From positions 171,159,681-171,223,680 of the forward strand of contig NC_072793.1 in the NCBI RefSeq assembly GCF_028583425.1: DNA of 64,000 nt. Reading direction: 5' to 3'. The translations under genes were made by a program, and so were the position numbers. Origin of the DNA: Eublepharis macularius. Lineage: Eukaryota; Chordata; Lepidosauria; Squamata; Eublepharidae. The notes under the pieces were generated by a model that did not search any database, was not told the origin of the DNA, and saw only the letters and a program-made list of their open reading frames with translations. Shown here piece by piece: positions 1-11,500 of the stretch. Every line of letters starts with the position of its first letter. Positions within the stretch are counted from its first letter, which is position 1.

Positions 1-181
1 CCCTTTTCTATGTCTACTTGCTCTTGAGTTAGGATTTCATGGATATTGCCACCCTGAGAAGCAAGTTTGTTCATCTTCATTTCTTCATTTCCTCTTTTCT
101 GCTCTTCCTCCTCTTCAGACTGGCCACCTCTGAATGACACCCCGGGTGGGTCTCCCTCATTCTCAGTCCTCCGCCTCATGC
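1..181 (-). CDS. Start of finger exon, gene 1 (partial)
   Basis: A pyrimidine-rich acceptor ending CCAACAG precedes an exon that is open to the window edge. It encodes an acidic spacer ([15 protein letters not shown]..., then EEEEEQKRG) and a block ending in [16 protein letters not shown]. That block is homologous to the [16 protein letters not shown] spacer of gene 2 and to the HEILVQEKV spacer of gene 4, which identifies the exon although no finger is in view. It continues from the KRAB-A exon in phase 1. Confidence 0.75.
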
Positions 182-3100
182 CTGTTGGAGCAAAAAGAGA
201 AGTAGTGAGAACCTCCCATTGAAATGGACCTACAAATCTAGGAATAGTCCCAGTTAGCAACTTTTTGGCATATAATTGCATGTTTCAATTTATATCCTAA
301 AATGTTATGGGAGGGGCCTTGGCTCAGTGGTAGTGTATCTGCTTGGTATGCAGGCCCCAGATTCAACCCCTGGCATCTCCAGTTAAAATAGATCAGGTAC
401 GTGATGTGAAAGACCCTAACCTGAGACACGGGCGAGCCACTCCCATCTGAGTAGATGATACTGACCATTATGGCCCAAAAGTCTAACTCAGCAGAAGGCA
501 GCTTCATGTTTGTACTCAGATGTGTCATATCAATGAGGTCCAGAAAAAATATAGGCTTGAATCGTGCAGTAATACTCGGCTGATGGAAGGAATTTTCATC
601 AGCCGAATGGAACTTTCTTACTTTCCCTCCCTGGCTGCAGCTCAAAGTTGTCCCCAAATGGTTGCTCCAGGGGGAACAGCGGACCAGAAACAGATGTGTG
701 TGTGGGGGGGGGGGGGGGGGAAGAGGTATGCTCGAGTTCCCTCTTCTGATAAAAGGAATTTCCCCTGAGATCCAACCTTTAAATAGAAAGGCAAATCCTG
801 GCATCTACAAAATAACATCAGTTTTCTTTTACTTCATTATACCCCAACCTTTCTCTCCAATGCACACCTAAAGCACTTCACATGATTCTCTTTTCCTTCG
901 CTTTATATTCACAAAACCCTGTGTGGTGGGTTGAGACCATGTGACTGGCCCAAGGTCACCCACGACAGAGTGAGGATTTGAACCTGGGTCTCCCAGATCC
1001 TAGAGCGGACACTCTAACCACTACACCATGCTGGCATTCAATGTATTTCTTTCCATGATACAAGAGCCTACTCTATTGCCACCCTGAGCATTTCTATCCT
1101 TCCACTGGTGTTCTCTCACCTGGCTGCTGTGTTTTACACTAAATAAAATGCCTCCTTAAGCCACTTAGATTGGATGCGACCCCTCCTCCCCAACAAATGG
1201 CAATCCCAATTCTTCAGGGATGCCGGGAACCCTATGTGAAACAGGCTGTCTGCCTAACTGTGGGTCAATTTTCTCCCTCAACCCACACTTACTCTCTTTG
1301 TCTGCCCACATCCACCACTTTCCTGCCCTCAGATGTTGCCTGAGGACCACCACTACCTGTACTGAAGGAGGGGGAGAGTGAGGAACCTTACCCAGAGAGG
1401 CCACCATCTCATAATTCTCCTCCATCACTTTCCCATACAGGGCTCTTTGGTCTCGATCCAGCAGAGACCATTCCTCCTCGGTGAAGCACACCACCACCTC
1501 CTCGAAGGACACCAGACCCTGAAGGGAGCAAGAAAATTTTTCTCCTCACGGACGATAATGTGCATCTTTCCCTTCTCATGGCCAACCACAAGTGCAGCTA
1601 CATTAATGTATCTGGATGTCAGTCCGCAGAAATGGATCATTCCCAAGGGACAACCACGGACTTCTCAGAGGGCAGATTTGACAGAAAGGGGACCGTTTGG
1701 GGGTACAAAGGACCAAGGCCACCCCCCTTTCCGCCACCCCCGCCAATCCCTTCCCTACCTGATCTGGCTGCTCTGAAGATGCTTCCTCCACACCACAAAG
1801 GGGGGGAAACTCAGACCTTATTGTTGGCGCCTCTCCATGATCTGTTGGGGAAACAAAGTTGGAGAAAGATGTTTCATTCTTTATCTACATTCTGTATTTT
1901 TATACGTTTTATATTTTAGTCCCTTATATTTATTTTTATTTTATCAGCTTCGTTTATACCCCCCATCCTTTCTCCCCAATGGGAACCCAAAGCAGTTTAC
2001 CTCATTCTCCTCTCCTCCATTTATCCTCACAACAACCCTGTGAGGTAGGTTAGGCTGAGAGTGTGCAACTTGCCCAAGGTCACAGAGCAATGTTCCATGG
2101 TGGGAGGAGTGGGGGAATTCGAACCTGTGTCAGACACTCTAACCACTACATCACATTGCCCGCATCAGTAGCTGGTATTCCCAGGTAAATTGCTTCTGAA
2201 TATGGAGGTTCCATTCAGCCCCCATGATGAAAACACATCTCAGTGTATCAATATGTCTCACCCATTTCAAATCCCTTTGACTTAAACAGACTCAGCTAAA
2301 CCAGGCTCCAGGGCCATTCACCTCTCTCTCTCACCCGGTCTTTTGGGATTCAATGCTACTTCATACAGCATCTCTGGCTAGGATTTTTTGACCAAGCCTG
2401 CATCACTTTAGCACAGCAATGAAAACAAGAAATGATTGCATTTTTAAAGTGTGGGAGAGTCTGAAGGCTGGGGAACAGAAAGGCAGACAATGGACTTCAA
2501 GCATGCTTTAAAGAGAGAAACGAAGTTAAAACGTGCCCCCCCGTCAATCCTTACCCAATGGGCTGGCATCTTGGTTATGCTCTACCTTGTCTGCCTGGGG
2601 GAAACGTGTGCCCAAGTCTTCTATATGAGCCTGCAAGTGGAACAGATGTCAGGATCCCAGTGAGACAAAAGGAAAAGATGCACTGAAATGGCACAAAAAT
2701 GTCCCTACTGGGATCAGTCCAAGAATAGGCTGGGATTACAGGAGATAAGGCTGTAATTCTGGGAGAGCTCCAACTGCCACCTGGAGGTTGGTAACCCTAG
2801 CGGGGAAGGCAGGTGCAGATTTTTGGCACATTCTTGCACACAGGCTGTGCCCCACAAACCACCTGGCAGTTTTCAAGAAGAGGCTGGATGAATACTTGTC
2901 AGAGATGCTTTAGGCTGATCCTGCACTGGGCAGGGGGTTGGACTAGATGGTCTGTATGGCCCCTTCCAACTCTATGATTCTATGATTCTGTGAACCCTCT
3001 CACCTGCTCTTCCAGGTGCTCGTATTCTGCCTGGGTCAGGAGGAAGCCTTCTGCCAGGGCCACTGCCTGGGAGCTGGTCTCCGGCCGGCATTCCCTGACC

Positions 3101-3492
3101 CAGCTCTCCATCTCTGGGGGCAGGACAGCCAGGAACTGCTCCAGAATCACCAGGTCCAGGATCTCCTTCTTGGTGTGCCTTTCTGGCTTCAGCCACCAAC
3201 AACAAAGGTGGTGGAGCTGGCTGCAAACCTCTCGGGGCCCACTGGCCTTCTGGTAGCGGAAGTGCCTGAATTGCTGGCGGAATAGATCTGAGCAGGGTCT
3301 TTCTCCAGCCTGGATCTCTGGCAGGGTTCCTTCCCAGGATCTTCCTACCCAAAGGGCTTTGTGGCTCCTGCAGGCTTCAGCCTCAGCCCAGCCTTCCTCC
3401 TTCAGCCCTTTCTCCAAGGCAGCCCCCCAAAGGGCAGAATCACCCCTTTCTTCAGCCATATTTTGTTCAGAATGCACCCAGTTTAATGGCAT
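1..3492 (-). CDS. SCAN-KRAB zinc-finger gene 1 (3' end outside window)
   Basis: This is a spliced gene of the ZKSCAN type. Coding exons on the minus strand are 3492-3004 (SCAN), 2594-2555 and 1841-1759 (linkers), 1518-1392 (KRAB-A) and 181 to the window edge (start of the finger exon). All junctions are GT/AG and their phases agree (0, 1, 0, 1), so the reading frame stays open throughout. The first in-frame ATG of the SCAN exon lies at 3492, with a second good candidate at the MAEERG stretch. No zinc finger is inside the window; the visible part of the last exon is only the acidic spacer that precedes the fingers in the paralogues. The family role is nuclear DNA binding with KRAB repression and SCAN dimerisation. 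Without the finger exon one cannot say whether the gene is intact. Confidence 0.75.
303..525 (+). repeat. tRNA-like SINE (TGGCTCAGTGGTAG family)
   Basis: The head GGCTCAGTGGTAGTGTATC resembles a tRNA A box and TTCAACCC a B box. It is followed by a conserved body (CATCTCCAGTTAAAA, then GAAAGACC) and ends near GGCAGCTTCATGT. Other copies lie at 8.85, 19.03 and 52.9 kb. The SINE family name is not known to me. Confidence 0.6.
833..1039 (-). repeat. tRNA-derived SINE, minus copy
   Basis: On the minus strand the copy reads from a tRNA-like head (AGTGGTTAGAGTG, GGTTCAAATCC) to a tail equivalent to GGGGAGAAAGGCGGGGTATAAA. This is the commonest SINE of the window, and CCCTGTGNGGTNGGTT marks every copy. 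It is probably the Sauria-type SINE of squamates; that assignment is from memory. Confidence 0.65.
1392..1518 (-). CDS. KRAB-A box exon, gene 1
   Basis: The 127-bp exon has the standard KRAB-A length and is entered in phase 0 and left in phase 1. It encodes [35 protein letters not shown] and EMVASLG. The EEW motif and the SLG end are kept; the usual MLENY is MEENY here. The family function is recruitment of the TRIM28 (KAP1) co-repressor. Confidence 0.88.
1759..1841 (-). CDS. Second linker exon, gene 1
   Basis: The 83-bp exon lies between CCCCAACAG and GTAGGG. Entered in phase 1 and left in phase 0, it reads [17 protein letters not shown], then [10 protein letters not shown]. The QPDQ/QLDQ/QPEQ/EPGQ end is shared by the same exon in genes 2, 3 and 4, which supports it as a real exon. 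Confidence 0.7.
1918..2163 (-). repeat. tRNA-derived SINE, minus copy
   Basis: It shows the same tail, ACAACCCTGTGAGGTAGGTT block and tRNA-like head as the copy at 833-1039. Confidence 0.65.
2555..2594 (-). CDS. First linker exon, gene 1 (40 bp)
   Basis: A small exon is bounded by TTTCCCCCAG and GTAAGG and reads [13 protein letters not shown]. It lines up with the [11 protein letters not shown] end of the same exon in gene 3. Its length of 13 codons plus one base keeps the frame into the next exon. Confidence 0.6.
3004..3492 (-). CDS. SCAN domain exon, gene 1
   Basis: The exon has a donor at 3003 (CAG|GTGAGA) and an acceptor near 3568. The in-frame ATG at 3492 gives 163 residues. The SCAN domain occupies the second half, from [19 protein letters not shown] through LLCWWLKPE-type helices, [20 protein letters not shown] and [20 protein letters not shown]. 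The SCAN family forms homo- and heterodimers between zinc-finger proteins. All five predicted helices are present without stops. Confidence 0.88.
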
Positions 3493-3894
3493 TTCCACCA
3501 AGATCTTTCTCTGGTATGTTTGGACTTGCAACTGAAGTGGAGCTCTCTGCTGTGTGCCCAATTTTGCCCTGTGGGAAAGGCAAAAAAAAGAGTCAGTCCC
3601 AAACAGAAATTACGAACTAAGACAATGGGGCGGGGGGAGAGAAAATGGTGTAGAGCAAAATGTTCTTCAAGGGGAGGGAGGCCAGATGAGGATGCCAGAC
3701 ACTGTTCTCTCCATTAGCTCCCTCCCTCTTTTCTCTCCCTCTCTGCCTTCCCTTGAAACCCCCCCCCCCGATACTTTCCTCTGCTTTCTCAGAGGCCCCC
3801 ATATCCACACTGGCCACTTTATAGATGTGTGTTTATATTTTTTTTATAATTTTATATTTTAAAATTTGCACCGCTACCTGCCTGAAACTATCAT

Positions 3895-4120
3895 GATGTT
3901 TGATGTTTGCCACTTTTTTTGCCATCAAGGTGTGTGACCTCTCATGAGGTTTTCAAGGCAACAGCCTTTCAGAGGTGCTTTGCCCTTGCCTGCCTCTGTG
4001 TAGCAACCCTGGACTCCCATGGTGGTCTCCCATCCATGTAAGGATCAAGGTCAACACGGCTTAGCTTCCAAGATCTATCTGACAAGTTCAGGTTGACCTG
4101 GACTATCCAGGGTTTTGATG
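3895..4120 (-). repeat. 5S rRNA-derived SINE, minus copy
   Basis: On the minus strand it has the 5S rRNA internal promoter pieces GGAAGCTAAGC (here with changes) and GGATGGGAGACCACCATGG, then a body with GCAGGCAAGGGCAAAGC. It is diverged and of 5S SINE type. Confidence 0.6.
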
Positions 4121-4573
4121 TTGGAATGTTTTAGTGTTTGATGTTCACTACCTTAGGGGCCCTATTTGAGTGAAAAGGCAGCATAGAAATGTTTTAAATA
4201 AGACAATAAATAAAATATCAATGCCGAGCAGTTTCAAGGCAGCAGCTTTGAAAAGGCACTGCCTTGAATTTTGAAACCAGGAATCAGACATGGCTTAGCA
4301 GATGAAAGGTTCTCCTGGTTAAGAGTCTTACGTTAGGAATGCCAAAGGTACCCTGCCCATGTGTCGAAATGAGCAGGCTCTTTTTGTTTTCTTCCCAGCA
4401 TCTCAACTTCCCAAGCGGCAACTCCCTCTCTGCTCCCACACACACACATTTAACTGGCTTTCCTTGCATGTTGAGGCTTTCTCAGTGTGGGCTGTCCTCC
4501 ATTTCATCCCCCTCCCTGTTTCCCTATTACAGTCCCTGAGAAGCCCTATCAGCCAAATGCACATAAAACTCAC

Positions 4574-4740
4574 CAGATCTTGGAGGGGGGAAATCAATGA
4601 ACCCTGGAAGGGGAGGGGGGTGTAGGCCAGAGCAGGAAGTAGCCTCTCCAGCCTTTGAGACTCTCTCATTTGAATTTGATTGGAGTTTGGATGGGAAGCT
4701 GTTGAAGAGGAGGGGCCTACAGGAAGAGGTGTTCACACCC
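4574..4740 (-). promoter_or_regulatory. Putative non-coding first exon and promoter, gene 1
   Basis: A CTG|GTGAGT donor at 4574 ends a stretch that has recognisable counterparts upstream of genes 2, 3 and 4 (14107, 30146, 46118). All four share, read on the plus strand, AGCNGGAAG followed by about two bases and GCCTCT. The equivalent element in gene 4 is a full ETS-type CCGGAAGT site. It lies about 1 kb upstream of the SCAN exon. That it is a transcription start region is inferred from this conservation. Confidence 0.45.
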
Positions 4741-5037
4741 CTCAGACGCTCACTCTGAGTTAACTCTGTGGTATTAACCCTTTGGAACCCGGGGAAGGTG
4801 TTAAGGTGATGGCGAGTGAAAAATATCTCTGTTCAGAGGGATGCATCGCTAGAGGGTCAGGGGCCTAGACTTTACTAGTACGCTTTACTATTTTGCTATA
4901 TGTGGTCTGGAGTATGATCCTACTGGGTAGTTCAAATCTGTTTATGCTCTGTAAATAAATGGAATAAAATCCCTTTTGTGGCTTCTTAGGATGGGATATT
5001 TTGGAGGCCACTCATTCATAGGGTTGTCATATCTACA
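4741..5037. other. Spacer without recognised feature
   Basis: It is unique-looking AT-rich sequence. An AATAAAAT near 4963 could be a polyadenylation signal, but nothing else supports a transcript. Confidence 0.4.
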
Positions 5038-5342
5038 TCTACTTGAAAGCTGTCTTATTTACCTATCAGATTTTAATCCCACGCTTTTTGGAAGCAGTTC
5101 AGGGGGTAGAGAGAGGCCATGTTCCCCTTCCCCTTTCTCCTTAAAACAGCCTTGTGAGGTAGGTTAAGCTGAGACAGAGTCAGAGTCAGTCAGTCAAGGT
5201 TGCCCAGTGATTTTCATGGCTTAAGTTTTGGTTTTCAGACAGGGTCTCCCTGTTCTTTTTTTAGCTTCAGCCCAAATTGGGCTCCTGGACACCACTGAAC
5301 TGAATTAAAGGAACACTTTGACCACTAAACCACAGTGCTTGT
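5038..5342 (-). repeat. tRNA-derived SINE, minus copy
   Basis: A diverged copy recognised by CCTTGTGAGGTAGGTTAAGC and the head-proximal TTGACCACTAAACCACAG. Confidence 0.6.
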
Positions 5343-5830
5343 TGGTAACTGAATGCTTCATTAAACCATTCAACTTTTGCTGGGCTCAGCCCTTAATCTC
5401 TGAGGGAGGTATTGCTGTTTATTTCTTTGTTCTAGGTTCAAAGTAAAACCCTTTATTTCTCAGGCAATAAACAGTCAACGTAATAATTAAATTTTTATTT
5501 CAAAATAATCTGCGAATGCTAGATCTGATTAAACAAAATGTTATTGAATAGAACACAGGTATACCCCATATAAATCAATCCTATATAAACACACGTGTCA
5601 TTCCTATTCAAAGTTCACTATACAAAAAATTATTAAATTCCAAAGCCTCTTGGCCAGTTAAGGGAAATGCAGATTGCGCTGAACTCCACACCTGACATTC
5701 AGGGATTATAGGGTGTGGCCAGTTTATGTAGATGCTATTACACAGACCAACACCTGACATTATGAAACCAACTGATTATTGCTCTCTAAAGGTGAGCTAT
5801 GATGCTCCTCTGAATAGGCTCTGATAGACA

Positions 5831-6130
5831 CTATTTTCCCAGTGGGATGTTTTCTAGGTATTGAATCAACCATACGGCATTGTTTAACGTGCTAAGAACT
5901 AGTTTGACTGAAGAGCTACCCTTTATAACTTGTTCTAAGAATGAACCATATACTTTTTCATTTTGGCTGGCCTGTGCGTGGCTGAAGAAACGAAGAATAG
6001 CCTTTATAGGAAAACTGAAAAACTCTATAAGCAAGATGCAGTCAAGCCTTGATGTCAAACATAAATTACAGGTATGAACTGCACAGCATACATGATTTAT
6101 GCCACTCCGTTCCATTGCAGGCTGGCCCAA
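5831..6130 (-). mobile_element. Possible decayed hAT transposase fragment
   Basis: A minus-strand open stretch of about 100 codons contains VCCAVHTCNLCLTSRL followed by an FFS-rich helix and a weak LSTLNNAVWL. This order resembles the CxAHxLNL...FF...L..TRW signature of hAT-type (DUF4371-like) transposases. The match is judged by eye and the TRW motif is not clearly kept. It could be chance. Confidence 0.3.
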
Positions 6131-6300
6131 TCTCATCAGATCTTGCAAGCTAAGCAGGGTTGGCCCTGATTAATTCTGGGATGGGAGACCACCAAGGAAG
6201 TCTAGAGTTGTTATGTAGAGGCAGGCAATGGCAAACTACCTCTGTTAGTCTCTTGCCTTGAAAACCCCAGCAGGAGTTGCCAGAAGTCGACTGCAACTTT
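6120..6300 (+). repeat. 5S rRNA-derived SINE
   Basis: It contains CCCAATCTCATCAGATCTTG, GCAAGCTAAGCAGGGTTGGCC and GGGATGGGAGACCACC, which follow the internal A, IE and C boxes of 5S rRNA. They are followed by the SINE body AGGCAGGCAATGGCAAACTAC and GCCTTGAAAACCCCAGCAGG. It is the best preserved of five copies in this window. Confidence 0.8.
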
Positions 6301-6423
6301 ACTGCACTTTATCCACACACATTCCGTAGCAAACACATAAGACCGAAGAAAACAAGAGCAGCAGCTTTTACGATAAAAGCATATAATGGAACAGTAGTTT
6401 TATTATCGAATGAACAACTCTGC

Positions 6424-6560
6424 CTAGGGTTGTCATCCCTCATTTGGGGTCTGGAGATCTCCCAGAACTATAACTGCTCTCCATACTATGAAGACCATAT
6501 TGCAAAAGCAGTTCCTTTGGAAGGTGGAATCTAAGACATCATAGTGTCATGTCTGTGCCC
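6424..6560. mobile_element. TAGGGTTGCC hAT-type MITE, partial
   Basis: It begins TAGGGTTGTCATCCC and continues with GGAGATCTCCCAGAACTATAA, as in the complete copy at 30802-31026. The 3' end is not recognisable. Confidence 0.5.
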
Positions 6561-7237
6561 TGTCCATGCCATTGTTTGATGCTGACCAGTTATTCTGAAC
6601 CAGTGTTTAATGCTGTACCTTGATGTCATGTTGCCAATGCCATAACTACTTTGCTTTCAGAGGCTTACTGAAGCTGCAGGTGTCTTATCTAACGGCTTTG
6701 GAGCTCTCAGTGCTTCTGACCTTGTACACTGCTCACTTCCATGAATTACTATGTCTCAACTTAATCTCCTGCTTTCTCAGTGTCGAGACTTGATAGTTAA
6801 AATATGGGAGAAATTCTCAGGACTGGTTCGCACCAAAAGTTATGTTTTGCTGATGGGAGGGGGAAAGGAGCAATTGTGTTCTTTAAGAGGAATGGTTTTC
6901 ACACATGTTGCCATTCCTGTCAACCTGTTCTTACTGCTTAGTTGCTTACCTTGCTTCCAAGTAATCCTATGGACATATCTGTGGAAATGATATGATTCCT
7001 GAATAAAACCTTTTAACCAAGAACCTGGATTCTTTCTGTGATGGTACAGAGGTCTATCTGGCATAGCCTGTCATCCATAGCTTGACACATAGCCCTTTGA
7101 GGTCTTTTCTTCCTCCATCCTTCTCTAGGCTCCACCCTCAAGTCAATCTAGAGTTGATAGCCCTAGCTTTGCCTCCTTACAAAAGAGTTTCAGCAATACT
7201 GGATGAATACTAGATACTTATTTCCTAGCATATGTAC

Positions 7238-7400
7238 TTAAATATGTGCCATCAAGTCGCAACCAACTTATGGTGGCCCCAGCTAGGCAAGTGAGAAGCT
7301 GAGGTGGTTTGCCAGTTTCCTCTGTAACATCTTCTTAGTGGTTCACTATCACTGCTTCTGAGATTTTACAAGATCAGGCTATGCTATGCCAAGTCATAAC
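7238..7400 (-). repeat. 5S rRNA-derived SINE, old minus copy
   Basis: The tail-side sequence GTGCCATCAAGTCGCAACC with TTATGGTGGCCCCAGCTAGG is retained. The 5S part is only weakly visible (ACAAGATCAGGCTATGC). Confidence 0.45.
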
Positions 7401-7496
7401 ATACTACACTTGTTTCTGTAATTTGGGCCCCCCTATTTTGTAGCAACCACACTGTAGCATTTGTTACAATATGAACATTTCTGTGGTTTCTCCTGC

Positions 7497-8578
7497 CTAT
7501 GCATTCTTTGATGTGAAGTTAGGATTCTGTGTTGTGACTAAAACCCTTCCTACCTTCAATGTATTTATATTCTCCACCATAGTGTGGATTCTTCTATGAT
7601 TTTTAAGCCTTCGTTCCTGAGAAAAAGTCATGCTACAGTCTGAACACTGATATGATTTCTCTCCAGCATGGCTGCTTTGATGTGAAATCAAGTTTGCCAT
7701 CTGAGTAAAGCCCTTTCCACACTCAAGGCATTTATGGAGTTTCTCTCCTGTGTGAATTCTTTGATGGGAAATAAGGCGTGACTTCTGAATGAAGCACTTT
7801 CCGCACTCTGAACATTTATATGGTTTCATACCTGTGTGGACAGCTTGATGGGACATAAGGTGTGCCTTTCGTTTGAAGCTCTTTCCACACTCTGAACAGT
7901 TGTATGGTTTCTCCCCTGAATGGATTCTTTGATGTGAAATTAGGTTCTTAAACTGAGTGAAGCTTTTCCCGCACTCACTACACTTATGTGGTGTCTCCCC
8001 TGTGTGGACAGTTTGGTGGGCTGTAAGTTGTGTCTTCTGAATGAAGCACTTTCCACACTCGGAGCATTTATATGGTTTCTCCCCTGTATGGATTCTTTGA
8101 TGTAAATTTAGACCTGCATTGTCTCTGAAGCTCTTCCCACACTGTAAACATGTATATGGTCTCTCTTCTGTGTGTGTTCTTTGATGCCTCACCAGTCTGT
8201 AGCGCTGGCTGAAACTCTTACCACATTCCAAGCACTGGTGTGGTCTCCTCCCTGTGTGGATTTGTTGGTGTCTAGTAAGTCTTTTCCTCCTGTCAAAGCT
8301 TTTTTCACACAGTGGGCATTTGAAGGTTTTGTCTCCTGTGTGGATTGTCCAGTGACCATTAAGGCCTGATTCACAGCTGAAACTTTCTCCACATACGGGG
8401 TACAGAATATTGCTCTTTCCTTTGTCTACCTTCTCTTGAATTGGGTTTTTATGGACATCACCAACTTGAGAAGCCAAATTCTTCCCAAATTCAGTTTTCC
8501 TCCTCTCCTCTTCAGATCTCTCATCTTCCAATGATCCACCAAAGTGGTCTCCTTCATTCTTGCTCTTCCAACTCTCAG
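7497..8578 (-). CDS. Zinc-finger exon, gene 2 (9 canonical C2H2 fingers)
   Basis: The acceptor CTTTTCTAGCAG is followed in phase 1 by an acidic spacer, then a lead finger with only one of its two cysteines (YPVCGESF, histidines kept) and nine full fingers ending about 25 residues before the stop. Predicted base-contact residues (helix positions -1, 2, 3, 6) of the first canonical fingers are R-K-R-R, Q-Y-R-R and D-A-G-N. Fingers 4 and 7 share CGKCFIQK, suggesting an old internal duplication. The tail [17 protein letters not shown] has no recognised motif. Confidence 0.92.
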
Positions 8579-11500
8579 CTGCTAGAAAAGAGAATAATAA
8601 AAAGAGAACCAGGCAAGAATCTCAAGTGGAGCCTGAAGTCAAAGAGTGCACCCAAGCAGCTGCTGTTGTACATGAGAAATGCCTTGCAATTAGTATCCCA
8701 ACACATGCTTTGAAAGGTCTCCATGCTTAACTGGGAATCCAGTGGTACCTTAAAGACCAACAGCATAAGCATCACAAGTCAGAGCTCACACCATCAGACA
8801 CATAGGAATGTCTGTCCACTTGGACGCTGGATGTAAATTAGGCCTGTTGGACATATGACACATAAAGTTGCCTTATACTGAATCAGACCAATGGTCCATT
8901 ATGGTCTACTCAGACTGGCACCAGCTCTCCAGGGTCTCACATTAAAGTATTTCCTATCACCTACTTACCTGATTCATTTAACTGGGGATGCAGCAGATTG
9001 ACCCCATGCTCTTCTGCATGCCAAGCAAATGATCTGACACTGAGCCATGCCCCCTCCCTGGACCCCAATAGTTTAGCTTTCATTTCCCTGTTCTAATTAT
9101 TCTTGTGTAGGTGGTTACCAGCCTTTCTAGAAAATAGGAAGAAAATCCATTTCCACTTTTTATAGAGCCATCCAAATAGAATTTAGCCTTCTAAAGCTCA
9201 GTGACTTCAATGCTCTGTTAAACTTAGTAACCTTTATTGCTGTAGCATAATGGTTGGGCTGTGAGTCAGCTCTCTGCTGGTTTGAAACTGACTACTGCCA
9301 TGAGCTCAGTTGGTGGCCTTGGGTAAGCCACTCCTCTCAGCTCCTGCTCTTCAGCTGCATTGTGGCGATAATAATAGCTCTGACTGTATTCACTGCTCTG
9401 AGTGGGCACTAATCTGTCCAGAAGGGCAGTATATAAGTATACTGTTGTTGCTGCTGCAGTTATCTCCTGTTTTTACTGCATTATCTCTGCCTTGTAATCC
9501 ACGCTTTGTATTATTTATAGTTTACTTCCCTTAAATAATTTGTTGTTCACATGTTTCCCTAAATTTGCAATCCTAGTCCTATTGCAATGGCCACTGTTTG
9601 TCTATGCAGATATTTGGTGGTGAGAAAGGGGGGAAATAAAACAAGTAAATTAAAAATAATAATAACTTATAGCTGCCAAAACATAGCAAGAGTTCAAACA
9701 CAGTTATAGATTTTGTTTTTTAGTATTTATATGCAGAATTCATCTAATTAACATATTTTCCTCCTACTTCTCTGTTAAACATTCAAGATGGTGCAGGCTA
9801 TCTCTTTCTCTTGCTAGTATCAAAGGAAGGCCAAAGCGTCCCACTTGAAGAACAAACCAATAAAAAAGCACAGAAAGATTTTCAGAAAATCCGCAATATC
9901 GGGATATGACACTAGTCTTTGTCTTCTGAAATTAAAAATTCTTCACCAGAAGATGGAAGGGACCAAGCAAAGGGCCTCTGCTGGTTTTACAAAGCAAGAG
10001 GGGAAAAGAGCTTTACCTAGAGAAGCTACAGTCCCGTAATTCTCCATCATGACTTCCTTGTGCAGAGCTCTTTGGTCTGGATCCAGCACAGCCCATTCTT
10101 CCTCTGCGAAACACACAGCCACCTCCTCAAAGGACACCAAACCCTGAAAGCAGGAAACATTTTCTCCTGTTGGATAATGTTAACGCTTCCTTCCTTTTCC
10201 AGAAGTGTTGATTCGGTCAAGGCATTCCCTAGCATAGTTAAGTCTTCCATGTGTCATAGCCCTTCAAAGGATCATGCAGATCCAGGCTGTCCCCTAATAG
10301 CGTCTCCACCGATACCTTCCCTACCTGATCCAGTTGCTCTGATGCTCTTTCTCTCATGTCACAAAGAGCTGAACAACCAGAACTTCTTGCTGGCACTATT
10401 GTATCACCTGTGGAGGAAACAAATGTTGTGGGAAGATGGTTTATCATTTATTGTTTCCACATATTTTGTATTTTGATCTCTGTTTTGTGGTTCAGTTCCT
10501 TACATGACAAAAATTTCTGACCGTGTCAGCTCTTGGACTCAGTGGAGCCTTGTTGGGTCAGCTGAAAGGACCATCTAACCCAGTAATCTGTCTCCAACAA
10601 CAGTCAAAAAAATTATTCCAGTGAGGCCAGAAAAAACTCTGCCCGATGACTAGCTTTTAGGTAAGCATAAGGCTGACAACTGGCTAGGGTTGCCAGTCCA
10701 GAGGGTGGGAGGGTTGGGGGAGGGGACTTAGGGTTACGATGTCAGCTATGTTGCTACATCACTTCCTGGGGAAACCCACAATTAATGTAGGGTAGCTCTA
10801 GGAATCACCAGGAACTCTATAGTAAAACCATAGAATTTCCAGCGAATCCTGAAACTACTCACCATCACTTCCTGGCTTTCCCCAGAAGTGACGTTGTCAC
10901 ACCTGCAATGTTGCTTTAAAGGGATTCCCTCCCATGCTGCCCCTTCGAGCAGTGTCAGGCAATGGGAATTCATAGCCTGGGATCCCTCACCCACCACTGA
11001 AAGCTTTGCTGCTCTCCACCCATGAGAGACTGTGTGGGGGATAAAGTTTTGACTGGATTCTAGAGCATCACTGGTGATGCAAAGACCTCAACTGTGGTCA
11101 TGTAGGATGTAACATTATCAAGTCAGGACACCGGCAACCCCCCTGCATTTCTCTCCCGCTGCCCAGCTGCCCAGTGGCAGGAAGGGCTGGCTGGGGGTGG
11201 GACATCTCTCACCCCAAACAGGAACCTGGCAAACCTACCGGCTTCTGATCAATAATAAATGCCGCAGGGTACTGCGGTTCTAATAGGCCTCACTTCCTAG
11301 CAAGCATATTTAAGAGAGAGAAGCCAAGTTTGAATTAGCCCTCTCAATCCTTACCCAGCGCAGCAGCATCTCGGCCACCCTTGAGCTCAACTCCCCTCCA
11401 TGGTGGCGCCACTTTTGTCTCCGATTCTGCTGCCTGTGAGAAATGAGCAGCTGTGTTTGGGAATGACTTCCACACCTGAAAAGTCACTGAGAATCCCACC

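Noticed and set aside
6120-6190. Functional 5S rRNA gene
   Set aside because: Only the internal part of 5S is present, diverged and fused to a SINE body.
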